64,000 nucleotides of DNA from Dendrocalamus latiflorus (taxonomy: Eukaryota; Streptophyta; Magnoliopsida; Poales; Poaceae). Under the pieces are notes generated by a model. That model saw nothing but the letters and a program-made list of their open reading frames with translations, had not been told where the DNA came from and did not search any database. Location: NCBI GenBank assembly GCA_017311315.1, contig CM029653.1:40298412-40362411 (forward strand), given 5' to 3'. This document shows, piece by piece, positions 11,836 to 23,700 of the stretch. The translations under genes were made by a program, and so were the position numbers. Positions within the stretch are counted from its first letter, which is position 1; each line of letters begins with the position of its first letter.

Positions 11836-14041
11836 AGCCTTTCACTCCGCTCCACCATTTCTTCACAGAGCCTTCTCATATCTTCTCATTTCACAAGCTT
11901 ATTTTATTCATTTCTACATTTGTACTATTTATTTATTCATTTCTTACTTCTTATTTCACAAGCACATTTACTGTATTTGTATTTCTTATTCATTAACTAA
12001 TCACCATGTTACCAAGAAGTCGCAGTACCAGGGAGGTCTCAAGCAGTATGTAGAGGAATCGAAGCTCGAAAAGGACAGCAGGACGACTTAGTGTAAGCTC
12101 TCGCCGTCGCTCTCCTAGTCCTCCTCCGACGCCCATTGATGCTCGTCGACTCTCGCCAAGCATGGGAGACTACGGCATGGATGACCGTCATATGGATTTA
12201 AAGTAATAAATGAATCACACATAGGAGAGGTCATTGCCGAGTGTATACTACATGCATTTGATGATTTTAAGATAGATAATTAAATTGCTTCTATAACTCT
12301 TGATAACGCATCGGCAAACACAACGGCTATGAACATTCTCACCCCAAAATTGCAAACATATATTGGTGGTTATGTCCTCCACCAGAGATGTGTATGCCAC
12401 ATCTTAAATCTTGTTGTTCAAGATAGTATGTAAGTAATTGGTCCATATCTGAACAGTATCCATGATGCTATTCGTTACTTCACAAGTTCTCCATAAGTGG
12501 TAGCCAGGTTCGCAGAGTACTGTGCAGCTAATAGGAAAGAGCCAAGAAAATTTGGTCTTGACATGAAGATGAGGTGGAACTCAACATATATTATGTTAAA
12601 AAGATACAAGGTTACGAAAATGTCATATCCGTTTTTGTCAATGCCAACTCTCAAAATAATGAATTGGTAGTTACTAATTCAGATTGACAGATTGCTAGTC
12701 GTTTTCGAAAGTTTTTAAGACCTTTTTATAAAGCAACAAAGGTTTTATCTGGTGTTTACTATCCTATCTCTTGCTTAGTTATAGAGTTTATTTGGTTAAT
12801 TGCAGACAAAATTGCTAAATCTAGGGATGATTCTTTTTTAGTCCATGCCGTCTTAGCAATGGAAGAAAAATTTATTAAATATTTTGGTTCTATTTCACAT
12901 TTGTATTGCTTTGCTATTATTTTTTATCTTACAAAAAAGTTGACAGGTTTACAGATAGGTATGGAGGGAATAGATGAATGCCTTGGCCTAGATTATTCAG
13001 AAGCTTTCACACATATCAAAGAGGAGATTTTCCGTGTTTTTCGTATGTAACATGATAAGTTTGGCAGCAGCGGAAGATCGGAGGCTTCACAACAGACGCA
13101 ATATGGAAAGACAAACTTGACATCACACTTGTGGAAGAAGCTAAAGGGCAAGTCTACTTCTTCGTCCTCTCAGTCTCAGGCGACCTCCTAGTGGAATTCT
13201 GTCTCGGAGTTGAACCACTATTTGGAGCATGATTTTGCAAATATTGATCCTAATCTTACTGGTAGAGGCAAGATAGACTTGCTCGAGTGGTGGAAGAACA
13301 ACAAGCAGATCTTTCCTATGCTGTCACATTTCGCACGGGATGTTCTTCTGGTGCCAGTGTCCACTGTCTCTTCAGAAGCGACGTTCAGCACGGTAGGGCG
13401 AATAATAGAAGAGAGAAGATCATCCATTACGCCCAGGATGGCGGAGGCAATCACATGCGCCAAAGACGGGGAATTAGCCAAAGAGCGGTAACAGCATTAA
13501 CTGGAGGATTCCGAAATTGTACATGCGTATGCTGACCTTGAACGCATGAACGATCTAGACATTGACGAGTAGATATTATGTACGTATGTTGTAATAATTA
13601 GTATATACATATATTGTTACTGTACTCTTTTCCTTACTCAGGAAACCTCACTCTGGAGCGTAAGGTTTTTAACGAGTCAGTAACATTGTATTTTTAAAAT
13701 ATAAAAAATTCCACTTTTCTCGAAATATTTACGTCATTGTGTGCCCATGTTTTTATGCAATTAATTCAATTTCAACTAGTTTTAAACGAGGTGGGTACGA
13801 GAGAAAGGAAGATGACGACCGTCGCCGCCGCCTTCGCCTATAGTTAATTCGGGCTGGGCTTGGGCTGGCACATCACGAACATTGGCACGGTGGGCTTTGG
13901 GCCGTGCTTAGACCTGGCCGAAGGCGACGGGAGCCAGCACGGCACGGCACAGTGAGATGACTAGACCGAGCCGGCACGGCGCGAAGCGGCACGAAGCATG
14001 ATGGGCCTGGGCCGTGGCGGCACGGCCCAATTCCCACCTCT
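11836..14041 (+). mobile_element. Degenerate hAT transposon (Ac-like transposase remnant)
   Basis: Broken plus-strand frames between about 12190 and 13491 carry hAT transposase pieces in order: IASITLDNASANTTAMN, LHQRCVCHILNLVVQDSM, MKMRWNSTYIMLKRY, then the C-terminal dimerisation region DLLEWWKNNKQIFPMLSHFA, VPVSTVSSEATFSTVGRII and RRSSITPRMAEAI. Several stops (for example after VVQDSM) show it is dead. The last 200 bp (13845-14041) are rich in GGGCCGTG/GGCACGGCC motifs and end in CCCACCTCTA, which on the other strand is TAGAGGTGGG, a typical grass hAT terminus. The 5' terminus is not visible; the element seems to abut the broken gypsy fragment near 11836. Confidence 0.82.
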
Positions 14042-14639
14042 ATTCAGAACTCAAAAAGTCAGCTGGATTTCAGAACTCAGAAGCGACATTGAGCAATTTG
14101 CAGCCTCTTGAGCTCTTCAAGGTCAGCGGTGACTAAACTTATCCAAAGGCCATCGGTTAGTTTCACATTTTCAATTTTGTGCCTCAGCATATGTTTTACT
14201 TGATGAACATGCTCATACCTTAATTCTTCTTATTTCTTTCCTTCTTGGGGATAATACTGGAGTTCTTAAAATCCCCCGATTAATTAGTTGATGTCGACAA
14301 CCTTATTTCACAGATGATCACATCTTGGTAACAATAAACAAACTGAGTCATAAGCCTGCTTCTAAAAAAACTGAATCGTAAGCCAAAATCATTTCCTTTA
14401 TTAGTCCTATTCATCAGATTAACATTTTCAGGTGATCAGAATCCTCAAGGTGCCCATGGTATTACACTCTTCAGGCTGTACAAAAATGCACCAAAAAATA
14501 ATAAGCACAAAGGAAGAAAAAAACGAAAGGAAAAAAACACCCTCAAACTTTGAAAACTGTATGAAAAAGAATCAAACTCAGTATATGTATATCAAACACA
14601 GAGCAATATATGTGAACTACAATTGCTTTCCGCAGCCAT
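14042..14639. other. Peroxidase 3' flank, no gene
   Basis: AT-rich DNA between the hAT terminus and the peroxidase stop codon; probably includes the peroxidase 3' UTR on the minus strand. No other feature is recognised. Confidence 0.5.
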
Positions 14640-17600
14640 CTAGTGGTTGAAGGCAGTGCAGACCCTTCTGACCTCTCCATCGTTGCCGCTCTTCACCCCT
14701 ACTCTCCCCAGCTTGATCATGGAGTTCACGAACGCCTCGAAGAACGCCGCCTGGTTCGCGGCGAACTCCTTCACCGTCGCCTGCGACGCCTTGTCGGTGT
14801 AGAGCACCTCGTCGGAGGTGAAGAGCCCGAGGCCGTTGACGAGGTTGGAGTAGTAGACGTTGTCGAAGGTGACGGGGCTGAAGGGGTCCATGTTGACGGC
14901 GATGTTCTTGCCGACGTTGCGTGGGCACGCCTGCATGAGCTCCTGCGCGTAGTCCTTGTTGAGCGACGGGTCCGTCGGCGTGGTGCTGCTGTAGTTGTAC
15001 AGCCGGCTGTTGGTGAAGCGGGTGCAGTGCGCGAAGCCGACGGTGTGCGCGCCGGAGAGCGCGATCATGTCGAGCATGGACAGGCCGTTCTTCTCGAAGA
15101 CGGCAGTGAGCTCCTTGACGTGCATGTCAGGGCCGGGCAGCTTGCCCTCGACGTCGCTGGCCTTGGAGACGCGGCCGTCGAGCCGGCCGAGCTCCACGGT
15201 CCAGTAGGGACCGGACGCCTGCAACCAAATTGCCGGACATTGTCAGGCACACAGGTTTCAGAGATTAAGGACGGTGAAGGGGATGGTAATGCGGAGAAGC
15301 TGTGCTAATTACCAGGTAGACCACGTCTCTGGCGGCGAGGGCGAGGATGTCCGTGCAGGAGACCACTCCGGGGCACTTCTGCTCGACGGCGGCCTTGACC
15401 CGGTTGACCGTGTCGAAGCCGTCGCCGGCGAGGGACATGTTGTCGGAGGCGTCCTTCTCGGCGTCGTTTTGGGGGGACGTTATTAAGACTGAACTGTCAC
15501 AACCCTGTGATTCGCGGGGGGAATGAACGTTTTACTGACTGTTTTACTGAAACTAGTTACATACCCGTACATTGCAACGGAACTCATTGAATATATAAAA
15601 AATCGTGTTATAGAAGAGAGATAATCTAATCAGTTGAAAAGTAGAGAATGATGAGAAATTAAAAAAATAAAACAGTTAGAATAGAACAGACGTACAACTA
15701 CTAGCTTATTCTTTTTGAAATGAAATGGAACGGCACGAAAGGGCAACATGGATGAGCAGTAATGAACGGTGACAACTTATATGACTTTGTATGACCATAC
15801 GTAGTAGCATAAAGACATCATATATATCGTCTGATTACTCTTGAGGATCACGACTAGACGGCCTTTTTGTAGCTCAACAATTAAACGGCTTTTGAGGGCG
15901 TCCTCACATGGGGGCAATCTCTTTATAACTTTTTTCGAGAGAAAGGTTCGATTCCTTGGTAGCTTCTAAGTTCTAATTGCAGAATACTTTACGGGCTCGA
16001 AGTTTCAGTAGAAAAAAGGTTATAGTTTTGTTGAAGTATATAGGTGGGGCCTATACAACTGGCGCTTACTGCTCAACATGCGTTCACGGAATTTTTTATA
16101 AATAATCTATTTTTATTTAAAATAACAGAAATATATTGTGCCAACATGTTTTTTTTACAGAAATAAGCTCTAGCCACCTAACCATCTTACGACTGAAACC
16201 TATCGCCCAACGGACAAACGGATTGTTTGCGTGTCGCTTGGCCTTAGACGATAGGCTCCAGTCGTTCGATGGTTTAGTGACTGGAGCCTATTTCTATAAA
16301 AAAATTTCGGCAAGGTATATTTTTGTTATTTCAAATAAAATATAGATTATTCATGAAACATTATGCGTTCAAGTTGCATTCTATTCCTATGCGTAGGTTA
16401 ACCCAAAAAAAAGAAAAAAAGGAAGTCAATAACTAGTTTTTAAATGGTGCGTTTTTTAAGACAAGGTTAATAGGAAGATTATAGTAAAAAATGTACTGAG
16501 TTCAGTTGTACCAGCCAAAATCACATATGACTATTTTTCTTTGCATACTACCTCTCACAAACAGTTAGAATTTAAATATTTAAACCATAAGCATCAATTC
16601 AAAAATATCCACCCAAAAAGAGAGGAAAAGATGAGACGCGTGATGCATGATTGCTGTAATGCCACTAAACATCATTATGCGCACGAACTACTCCAAATAG
16701 CTGCACTAATGCTGCTCAGTAATTTTATTTTTAATTAAAGAAAGCAGCTATAGTTGATGTTTTGAGACGGCTGAAATACTTCATGCAGATGCTCAGTAAT
16801 ATTTGTAGGGAGTGTCTATATAACATTCGACTGTTTTTTTAAGCTGTTAGATGGAGATCTAATGCCCTAGATCATTTTTTTGGAGGTGGGTTTGTATGGG
16901 TGGATCCGTTGGATGAAGATCTAACGTCCAGATCAATCTGTCTGTTTTTGTTCTAAAAAACAGTCGAATGTTGTATAACAATACTCATATTTGTACGTTC
17001 AAATCTTAAAGACTACCTTTTCTTTGTTTTTTGGTTTGTGCGAGGAATTCCGTGCCCAGAAATGACAAACGTTGAGCTGAGCTTATTTGTATGATTTACG
17101 AAGAACACACGCGAGATGGATCCGACACGGCTGCAATTTGATAATGAGCGTAGCAGATGAAAAGTCGCGCTGCCACATGCATCGCTGTCGCAACCGACGA
17201 CCATGCGAGGCAATCGAGTTGTTCCAGCATCCAGCTCCCACTAAACAATGCAGCTAATTCCCCGTAGCTTTTTATCAGTAGAAATAAATCAGATTTCTAT
17301 TGCACACATCTGAAGTGAACACTACAAAAACAAAATCCGTCTGATGAAGAGAAAAATGGGAATATGTGAGCCAGCAAACTACGGATATGTTCTTTTTAGC
17401 TGTGGCTTGTGGCTTTTGACTACGGCTTTGAGCTTTTAGGCTGTTTGTACGAGAGATTACAGAGTAATAGAAATTCACGTACGGTTTTTGCCAATATAAA
17501 TGAAGTCAGTAAAGTATGTACTACAATTAACTAGTAGATTCTATCTTAAAAAAATACTTTATTTACAAGCTAGTTATTATAAAAAGGTCGAAAAATAGTT

Positions 17601-18214
17601 TTTAAAAGCTGAAAAAAATAGGGCCGTAAACCGGAAAGCAGTGGCAACTTGCAGCTTTATGCCGTTGGAAATGAAATGGCTTCTGGAATAAGAAAGGAGG
17701 GGAAATGATTCCAAAGCCGAGCAAGTTCGAAGAACCGGTGAAACGAAGAAGAGACTGCAGAAATAATCAAGGAATCAAAACTCAACAGATGGATCAGATG
17801 CTGCTCATTTAATCCGATGACTTCACCAGCCATCCCCATCCTCAAGCGCATTGCATCTGATCAGAGCACCGCTTAATCAAGCAAGAAGCAGAGCAGAGAG
17901 CAGAGGCAAACAGACTGACGTCCAATGCAGAAGTACCAACGCTATGATGATGAACTCACATTAACGAGGCAGTCGTGGAAGAAGAGCCTGAGAACCGCCG
18001 GGATCGTGACGACCGTCTCGTTGATCTTCTTGGACACCTCCCACCGCACAATCGACTCCAGGTTGGGGCACGACGACTTGTAATGGTCCGGCGACATCCT
18101 CGTGCCACCGCTGCTGCCGTACGCCGCCTCACCGGGCGACGGCATTGTGGAGACCAAGGCCACCGCCGCCGCCACCGTCAGCACGGTGCACAGGCTTCTT
18201 CTCCGTTTCTCCAT
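14640..18214 (-). CDS. Class III (secretory) peroxidase
   Basis: Minus-strand exons 18214-17960, 15504-15313 and 15218-14640 (255+192+579 bases) give 341 aa. Donors are GTGAGT and GTAATT; acceptors CACAG and TGCAG; all joins are phase 0. An N-terminal hydrophobic signal (about residues 8-30) predicts secretion to the wall or vacuole. Distal site LRLFFHDCLVN|GCDSSVL gives Arg76 and His80; the proximal haem ligand is His207 in ALSGAHTVGFAHC. All eight disulfide cysteines are present: SSCPN, HDC, GCD, KCPGVVSC, AHC, QACP, RRVC. The enzyme oxidises phenolics with H2O2 in lignification or defence. Intron 1 (2455 bp) sits at the family's conserved position after HDCxVN; the usual third intron near the proximal His is absent. 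A small variation is HDCL in place of HDCF. Confidence 0.95.
15868..15980 (+). mobile_element. tRNA-derived SINE-like fragment in peroxidase intron 1
   Basis: GTAGCTCAACAATTAA (from about 15869) resembles a pol III A box and GGTTCGATTCC (about 15945-15955) is a perfect B-box match, about 75 bp apart. The spacing is longer than in a tRNA but is found in some plant SINEs. No tRNA fold is possible, so this is a SINE-like remnant; 3' tail and target duplication were not identified. Confidence 0.4.
16430..16620 (-). mobile_element. MITE family A, inverted copy
   Basis: Reverse orientation: CTAGTTTTTAAATGGTGCG, ATTATAGTAAAAAATGTACTG, AGTTCAGTTGTACCAGCCAA, AATCACATATGACTATTTTTCTTTGCATACTACCTCTCACAAACAG, then TTTAAACCATAAGC. 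It lies in the first intron of the peroxidase gene. Confidence 0.55.
16813..16980. mobile_element. MITE with 26-bp terminal inverted repeats
   Basis: The left end reads TGTCTATATAACATTCGACTG followed by T7; the right end, read on the other strand, gives TGTTATACAACATTCGACTG followed by T6. The 168-bp interior contains two further similar half-palindromic blocks, GGAGATCTAATGCCCTAGATCA and GAAGATCTAACGTCCAGATCAA. No convincing target duplication is seen. Located in peroxidase intron 1. Confidence 0.7.
17385..17632 (+). mobile_element. MITE family A, copy in peroxidase intron 1
   Basis: The clearest copy of the family: GTTCTTTTTAGCTGTGGC, TTTGAGCTTTTAGGCTGTTTGTACGAGAGATTACAGAGTAATAGAA, TTGCCAATATAAATGAAGTC, TACTACAATTAACTAGTAGATTC, and an A-rich right arm ending AAAAAATAGGGCC. 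Confidence 0.7.
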
Positions 18215-18354
18215 ATATGGTCCTAGCGACTTGCTCTAGCGATGCGGCGAATGGAGGGGGAAGGGGAGGGGAGACCAGGGCCCGGAAGACGAAATGGAGA
18301 GAAGGTCTAGCCGGGGGCATGTATGATTGCGGTGGTGGGAGCGGAGAGGGTAGG

Positions 18355-18362
18355 TTTTTATA
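18355..18362 (-). promoter_or_regulatory. TATA box of the peroxidase gene
   Basis: On the minus strand CTATAAAAACC lies about 140 bp upstream of the peroxidase ATG (18214), a normal distance for a short 5' UTR. No competing TATA motif lies closer. Confidence 0.65.
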
Positions 18363-18419
18363 GTGAGAGCTGGCCCGTGTGACGACTAATTTCGCCGGAG
18401 ATGTTTATAAGGCTTACGC

Positions 18420-18690
18420 CCAGCTCCGACTAGCTTATGTTATGGTTGTGTCTTTTATCTGAAATTGTACTGTAATAGTTTCTAGTTATTTCTAAGAAAA
18501 AAAATAAAAAATTAAGAAAAATTAAAAAATGTTATGTCGTCACGAACAATACAAACGAATAAATAAAAAAAAGAGCAAAAAAAAGTCAAAATTAAAAGTC
18601 GGTGCGTTCTAAATGGCTTTTAGTTTAAATAAATCAAAAGCTAAAAAAACCAGAAACTGAAGTTGTGTAGAGCGAGCCCTAATTCCATCT
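18420..18690 (-). mobile_element. MITE family B-like copy
   Basis: AT-rich block with AAGAAAAATTAAAAAATGTTATGTC, CACGAACAATACAAACGAATAAATAAAAAAAAGAGC and a right arm of AAAAGCTAAAAAAACC. The same order (TTATGTTA..., ACAAACGAATAC, AAAAGAACCGGTAAAAA, AAATAAACCATAAGCTAAA) is seen at 40060-40345, 43960-44222 and 63310-63570. It lies just upstream of the peroxidase promoter. Confidence 0.5.
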
Positions 18691-19205
18691 TAGCCCGAGA
18701 TGTTTGGTGGTGGTATTTCGAAAAGAGAGGGGGAGATTGTCGTTGGCCACGGCCTCCAGCTCCAAGTGGAGTATTTGAACAAAAAGCAAGTTGGGTGAAG
18801 TTGGAATATACAAATATTCCCATGTTTTTATAACACCTTCGTGTATTTGGAGAGTCAAACTTCATAAATTTGACCAACAATTAGCCGAACAATATTGTTT
18901 ATTTACATAAAAGGACTAAAATTATATTGTTAGTTTCATATATAAACCTCGCAAAAAAAAAGGTTTCGTATTTGAAGGTACTATCATATATTCGGAAATT
19001 TTGAGTTTTAACTTCTGCTGCTTCCATAATGTAAAGTAAAACTCCGTGAACAATATGGTTAGGGTGTTGGTTTTGTCAAATCTATGGAGAACTTCAAACC
19101 ACCATCAAGCAGCATGTGCCTTGTGAAGCACATCCAGGGGACTGCTAGTCCAATTCATCAGCTTTTGGGCTACGACTCAAGGATTTGTTTGTGTATTTTG
19201 AAACA
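18691..19205. other. Non-coding, nothing recognised
   Basis: AT-rich spacer between the peroxidase upstream region and the CACTA element; short open frames only. Confidence 0.5.
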
Positions 19206-19208
19206 GTA

Positions 19209-20562
19209 TACTACTACAAAAAAAGTTTATTACAGACAGTTTGGAACCGTCATTCTTGAACCGTCTGACTTATTGGGTCAGTGATAATAGGGGCTATCAC
19301 AGATAATTTTTAAATCGTCTATAAAAATCATATCACAGACGGTTCAGAACTAAATCCATTTGTGATCGTCCATTATCACAGACAGTCTGAAACTAGAATC
19401 GTCTGGGATTGTCCATTATCACAAACGATTCAAAACTAGAACCGTCTGTAATAGTCAGTTATCACAAATAATTCTTGGTAAAAATCGTCTATGATAGGTG
19501 TACCAGAGCTAAACAAAGTAGGTATGATGCCTAAAAATTTGGGATTCCAAGTCATAGCAAAATCCAAACTACGATAAAATTAAGATTTAGCCAAAATTTT
19601 GATCATCCAAGCATCTATAAAAATACAGACTTAGCCAATTTTTTGACTATGTAAGCCACCATAAAAATACAGACTTAGCCAATTTTTTGACCATCTAAGC
19701 CATCATAAAAATACAGACTTAGCCAAAATTTGGGCATCGAAGCCACGGTAAAAATGCAGATTTAGCCAAATTTTAGGCATTTAAGCCACGGTAAAAATAC
19801 AGACTTAGCAAAATTTTAGGCATCCAAGTCATGGTAAAAACTCAGACGATAAAAATCTAGGTTTAGCCAAATTTTTGGGCATCCAAATTATAGCAAAATC
19901 GGATGGATGGGATTGAAAAAGAGGCGGGAAAAGAGAGGAGGGGTGGAGGAGAAGAGAGAAGAGGAGATGAGGAGAAAAGGAGCTGACCGAGCCTTCTATT
20001 TTTAAGGGCAAATTTGCCGAGGAGAAGTAAAGGATGAGAAGTGAGAAAAGAGAAAAGGAGATGAGGAAAAGAAGAGCTGACCGAGCCTTCTATTTTTAAG
20101 GGTAAATTTGGTCAGGGGAAGTGAAGGAGGAGAAGTGAGAAGAGAAGAGCCTTCTATTTTAAAGAGCAAATCCAGCGAGATGCGCGAAAAATTCAAATTC
20201 GACGAGAGCGGGTAAGTTGAAATATTATCACAAACACATTTTGTTCTGAATCGTCTGTGATACATCACAGATGGTTCGGAACAAAAACCGTCTGTGATAC
20301 ATCACAAACGGTTCGGAACAAAAATCATCTGTGATAAGTATAGACATCACAGGCGATTCTTGTTTGGAATCATTTATGATGTATTACATACGGTTCGGAG
20401 CACAAAACGTCTGTGATAAGTAGGTTATCACAGATGATTCTTTTCATCGCAGTGAATTTAGACGGTCCATCTTATAAACCTTCTGTGGTAATTTCTATCA
20501 CTGACAGTTTGTGTTGAACCGTCTGTGATGAAACGTCCAGGATGATCTTTTCCATAGTAATG
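19209..20562. mobile_element. Non-autonomous CACTA element with GTA target duplication
   Basis: Left end TACTACTACAAAAAAAG and right end CTTTTCCATAGTAATG are one-base variants of the CACTACTA...TAGTAGTG termini. The 3-bp repeat GTA flanks it at 19206-19208 and 20563-20565, as expected for CACTA (Spm/En). The first and last 350 bp are packed with subterminal motifs in both orientations: ATCACAGACGGTTC, GAACCGTCTGTGATA and variants, the pattern used by CACTA transposases for binding. The interior has a 55-60 bp tandem repeat (about 19535-19900, unit AAAATACAGACTTAGCCAA...AAGCCA) and a duplicated CTGACCGAGCCTTCTATTTTTAAGGG... block at 19983 and 20077. No transposase frame exists. Confidence 0.9.
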
Positions 20563-20565
20563 GTA

Positions 20566-22689
20566 GCAGATGGCAGAGACACTGACGTAGACATCACACA
20601 TGATTTTTGTTTCGAAAATCCATTTAAAAAAATCTGTTTTATGTAATCATTTTATTTATTTCGACTTTTCAAGAAGCAAACAGCCCCAAAAAACCGGCGT
20701 CATCAACTCATCTAAGCAGGTTGCATTGGGACCCAAGCTTACCCCAGTTTCAGGCTTCGATCCCGGAATTGCCGGCCCAACGGGCGCCAGATAGGTCATC
20801 ATTCACATGCATCATATATTTTGCCATTTCGGTTCATGTGCTGTGCCATTATGTGATCTTGTGGAGCTCCAAGAACCAGGATTTCTCCGCGTGGATTTAC
20901 ACATTTATGAACCATCTTGATAATAAGAGTGCAAATTCCTTGACACACCAATAATGCCCTAAGAATGATTCTCATGACACGTCCATATGACGTAGAATAC
21001 AAAATTACAAATAACACTACATCTTACAAGTATAACAAGCCTAAAGTTCAATCGATGTTTAAAGTGCGAATCAAGGTCATGACATTGATACGTGGACCAC
21101 AGAGACAGGCGTCTCGTCTATCACGGACTAAACAGATAGCTTCCCCACCAACAAAGGTTGGTTCGAGATTCCTATTGAGGCCAATGCCATTCGAACTAAG
21201 GATTCTAATTTCTCGTTTTGTTCTGAGCAGTTATGCTAATCATTGTTGGTGCCATGTGGCACCACCAAAAAGTCAATCTTATCTTAGCTAAACTAAGGGT
21301 TCTAATTTCTAGGTAATGGCATACCAGCAAAGAAGATTGATGCCAGCAGGGCTAACAAGAAATAGGTTTAGTGGACGTGTGTATTGGATTCTGCTTGATA
21401 GCTTTTGGCTGAAAATAAATTGTAGCGATCGAAAGAAGTGAGTTTTACAAAGAAGGGACGGGTTGTGCAAAAAGTGAGAGAGAGAGATGAGTGCGCGAGA
21501 CAGGAGTAAGAGGAATATGACACGTGATGCGTCCGTGACTCACTCACCTGTCCTCGGAGCTAGATAGAAATGAAAGAAGCGGAGAAACCGTTTTAAGAAT
21601 CCAAATGTTCATCATATTGTTTTCTGATTTCTCTAAATAAATCAAAAGCAGAATTCAATACGAATAAGATCTTAAACAGACTCGGTTGTTAGTAGTACAA
21701 GCACCAGGAGTTGACCGGAGATCGTTGCGAAGCCAATGTGCAAGCAAGTCTCGCAGGCGAATGCGCCGCACGACATGGATTCGTTCTCGGCCAATCAAAG
21801 CTCCGCGCGTCGCGCGCACGATCCCTCCATCCGGTTCGTCCTCGCCGACCGTCTCCTCAAAATCTTATTTCTCTCGGCGCCGCTAAGTTAAAATTGTGTT
21901 TGTACCAAGCCGGCGAGCAAAATTATGTCAGAAGCAGCTACTACTCATCGAGTAATCGGTCACCACCACGCGCGTAGAGCTGTCACAAGGCATTCCAAAT
22001 TCTGGCGATCACATCAGGTCCCATGTGTGTAGTGCCAGAAATTCAGCACGCATGCAGACAATTCTGTGAGCATCTTTGGATGTGATTAGTTGTTGCAGTG
22101 CAGTCAGGCAGAGCTAGCTAGCTCATGACCGGCCAGCCCTGGCCACAGACAGGAGCAAATGGGAGACAGAAGGATGCCTATCAAATCAAGCAGGCAGGCA
22201 GGCAGGTAGGCAGAAGGTTAGTCTCCAAAGAGACGTGCTTGCCTGAGCCTCTGAGGAAGCACAGCCCCACAAACCAAGAAGAGTAGCCTTCTTTCACTTT
22301 GCAAAGCTTCCAAGTGGCTCCTATGTCTGTCATGAGCCTGAACTGATGAGTACCTGAAAAGATGAAACGGAAACTTACGCAAAGTTACCAGCGCAGAAAT
22401 GTTCTAAAAGAAGCTACTCATAAAAATAAACTGAGATAGGCGAGTTAGTGTAAGCCCCAGACCTCTTAACATGAAGCAACAGTCAATTGATTTAGTACTA
22501 TTACAGAAAGCACAGTTGAACTATACCTCTGTTTGATGTTGTAACACTTGTGTGTGTAAGCAGACAGCGTGTGTGTATTCAGACTGTAGGCCAAGAACAT
22601 AACCACATTTTTTCCACAGGATATCTTCGTGGAAGCATCAACTCATCGTGCCACAGGAAGGAAACAAGTCCAACTCTCAATCTATTTAT
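20566..22689. other. Long non-coding interval, no gene recognised
   Basis: Contains short chance frames only. A (CAGG)n-like stretch occurs at about 22190-22205. A GC-rich piece at 20690-20790 (CCCAAGCTTACCCCAGTTTC, GATCCCGGAATTGCCGGCCC) resembles decayed retrotransposon DNA but no domain could be assigned. Confidence 0.45.
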
Positions 22690-22935
22690 GGTCCCGTTCT
22701 TTTCAACATCTAAAAGCTGCTTTTCGGCTTTTCTACAATAACTAGCTTTTAAACGGAGTATTTTTTCAAGACAGGGTCTACTAGTTAATTGTAGTATATA
22801 CTTTACTAACTTCATTTATATTGGCAAAAATTGCACGTGAGTTTCTGTTACTCTATAATCTCTCGTACAAACAGTCCAAAAATCACAAGCCGCAACCAAA
22901 AGCCACAGACCGCAGCCAAAAAGAACAGGCCCTAC
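22690..22935 (-). mobile_element. MITE family A, inverted copy
   Basis: Starts GGTCCCGTTCTTTTCAACATC and ends AAAAAGAACAGGCCC, with ACTAGTTAATTGTAGTATATAC, ACTTCATTTATATTGGCAAAAATTGCACGTGAGTTTC and TCTCGTACAAACAGTC between. GTTCTTTT and AAAAGAAC form its inverted ends. Confidence 0.7.
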
Positions 22936-23211
22936 ATGGGTACAAAATAGTACATCAGAACGAATCTGCATACCACATGGTAGCCAACCAACCAAGCATT
23001 GTTGCATTCGAAATTGCAAAGTGAAGGAACAAGCAAAGATAAGAAAGGGAGGAGAAAAGGCGACTGGTTCTTGCGAAATCAGAAGATGGATGAGAAGGCT
23101 GCAGAAACCACGGCAGCCCCGTCTGAACGGGGCCGCAATGCTGTCACTCGCCGTGGTGACGCTTGACGGGGTAACTGCAGGAGAAGACAAAAGAACGAGT
23201 TAGTACTGCAG

Positions 23212-23275
23212 TTGTAGCTCAGATGATAAGGCACTCGTTTCATCTACTAGGTATTCTGAATTTCTGATCGTATAT
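23212..23275 (+). other. A-box-like motif, possible SINE remnant
   Basis: GTAGCTCAGATGATAAGGCACTCG resembles a tRNA 5' half / pol III A box, but no B box follows within 80 bp. It lies in the putative intron of the unidentified minus-strand gene. Confidence 0.2.
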
Positions 23276-23454
23276 AGTTGTGGCGAGATAGGGATTCAGA
23301 AAACTCACTCTTGGAGGCGTCGGCGAAAAGAGCGTAGTCCGGCGAGCTCGGTGTCAGGTCTAGCAGGGGAGGACAACATCAAACATTAGCATATGTAGAA
23401 ATGGCGAGAACCATTGTCAAAATTCGAATACCAAATAAAGTAGTTTTGTTATGG

Positions 23455-23700
23455 TTAAGACCCTGTTCCAAACAGCGACGGCTTTTAGCTTTCAAAAGTC
23501 ATAGGCCATTTAAAACGTGTTGATTTCTTAATGTGGTTTTTTTCTTCTTTTTTGAGACATATAACCTTGTTATTTTTTTCTAGTGTATCTCTATTTTTCT
23601 TTAATTAAATACTCTATAAAAAATTAACAACCGCTACAGTGTTATTTTAGCCAAAAACAAAAACTAAAAGTAACAGCACTTTGAAATAGGGCCTAGCAAT
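23455..23700. mobile_element. MITE-like AT-rich element
   Basis: Begins AAGACCCTGTTCCAAACAGCG and ends TTTGAAATAGGGCCT, with T-rich left and A-rich right arms (CGGCTTTTAGCTTTC... against ...AAAACTAAAAGTAACAG). Structure is like MITE family B but more diverged. Confidence 0.45.

Noticed and set aside
21120..21190. B-box-like GGTTCGAGATTCC as a second SINE
   Set aside because: The C at the required position is missing and no A box lies upstream at a sensible distance.
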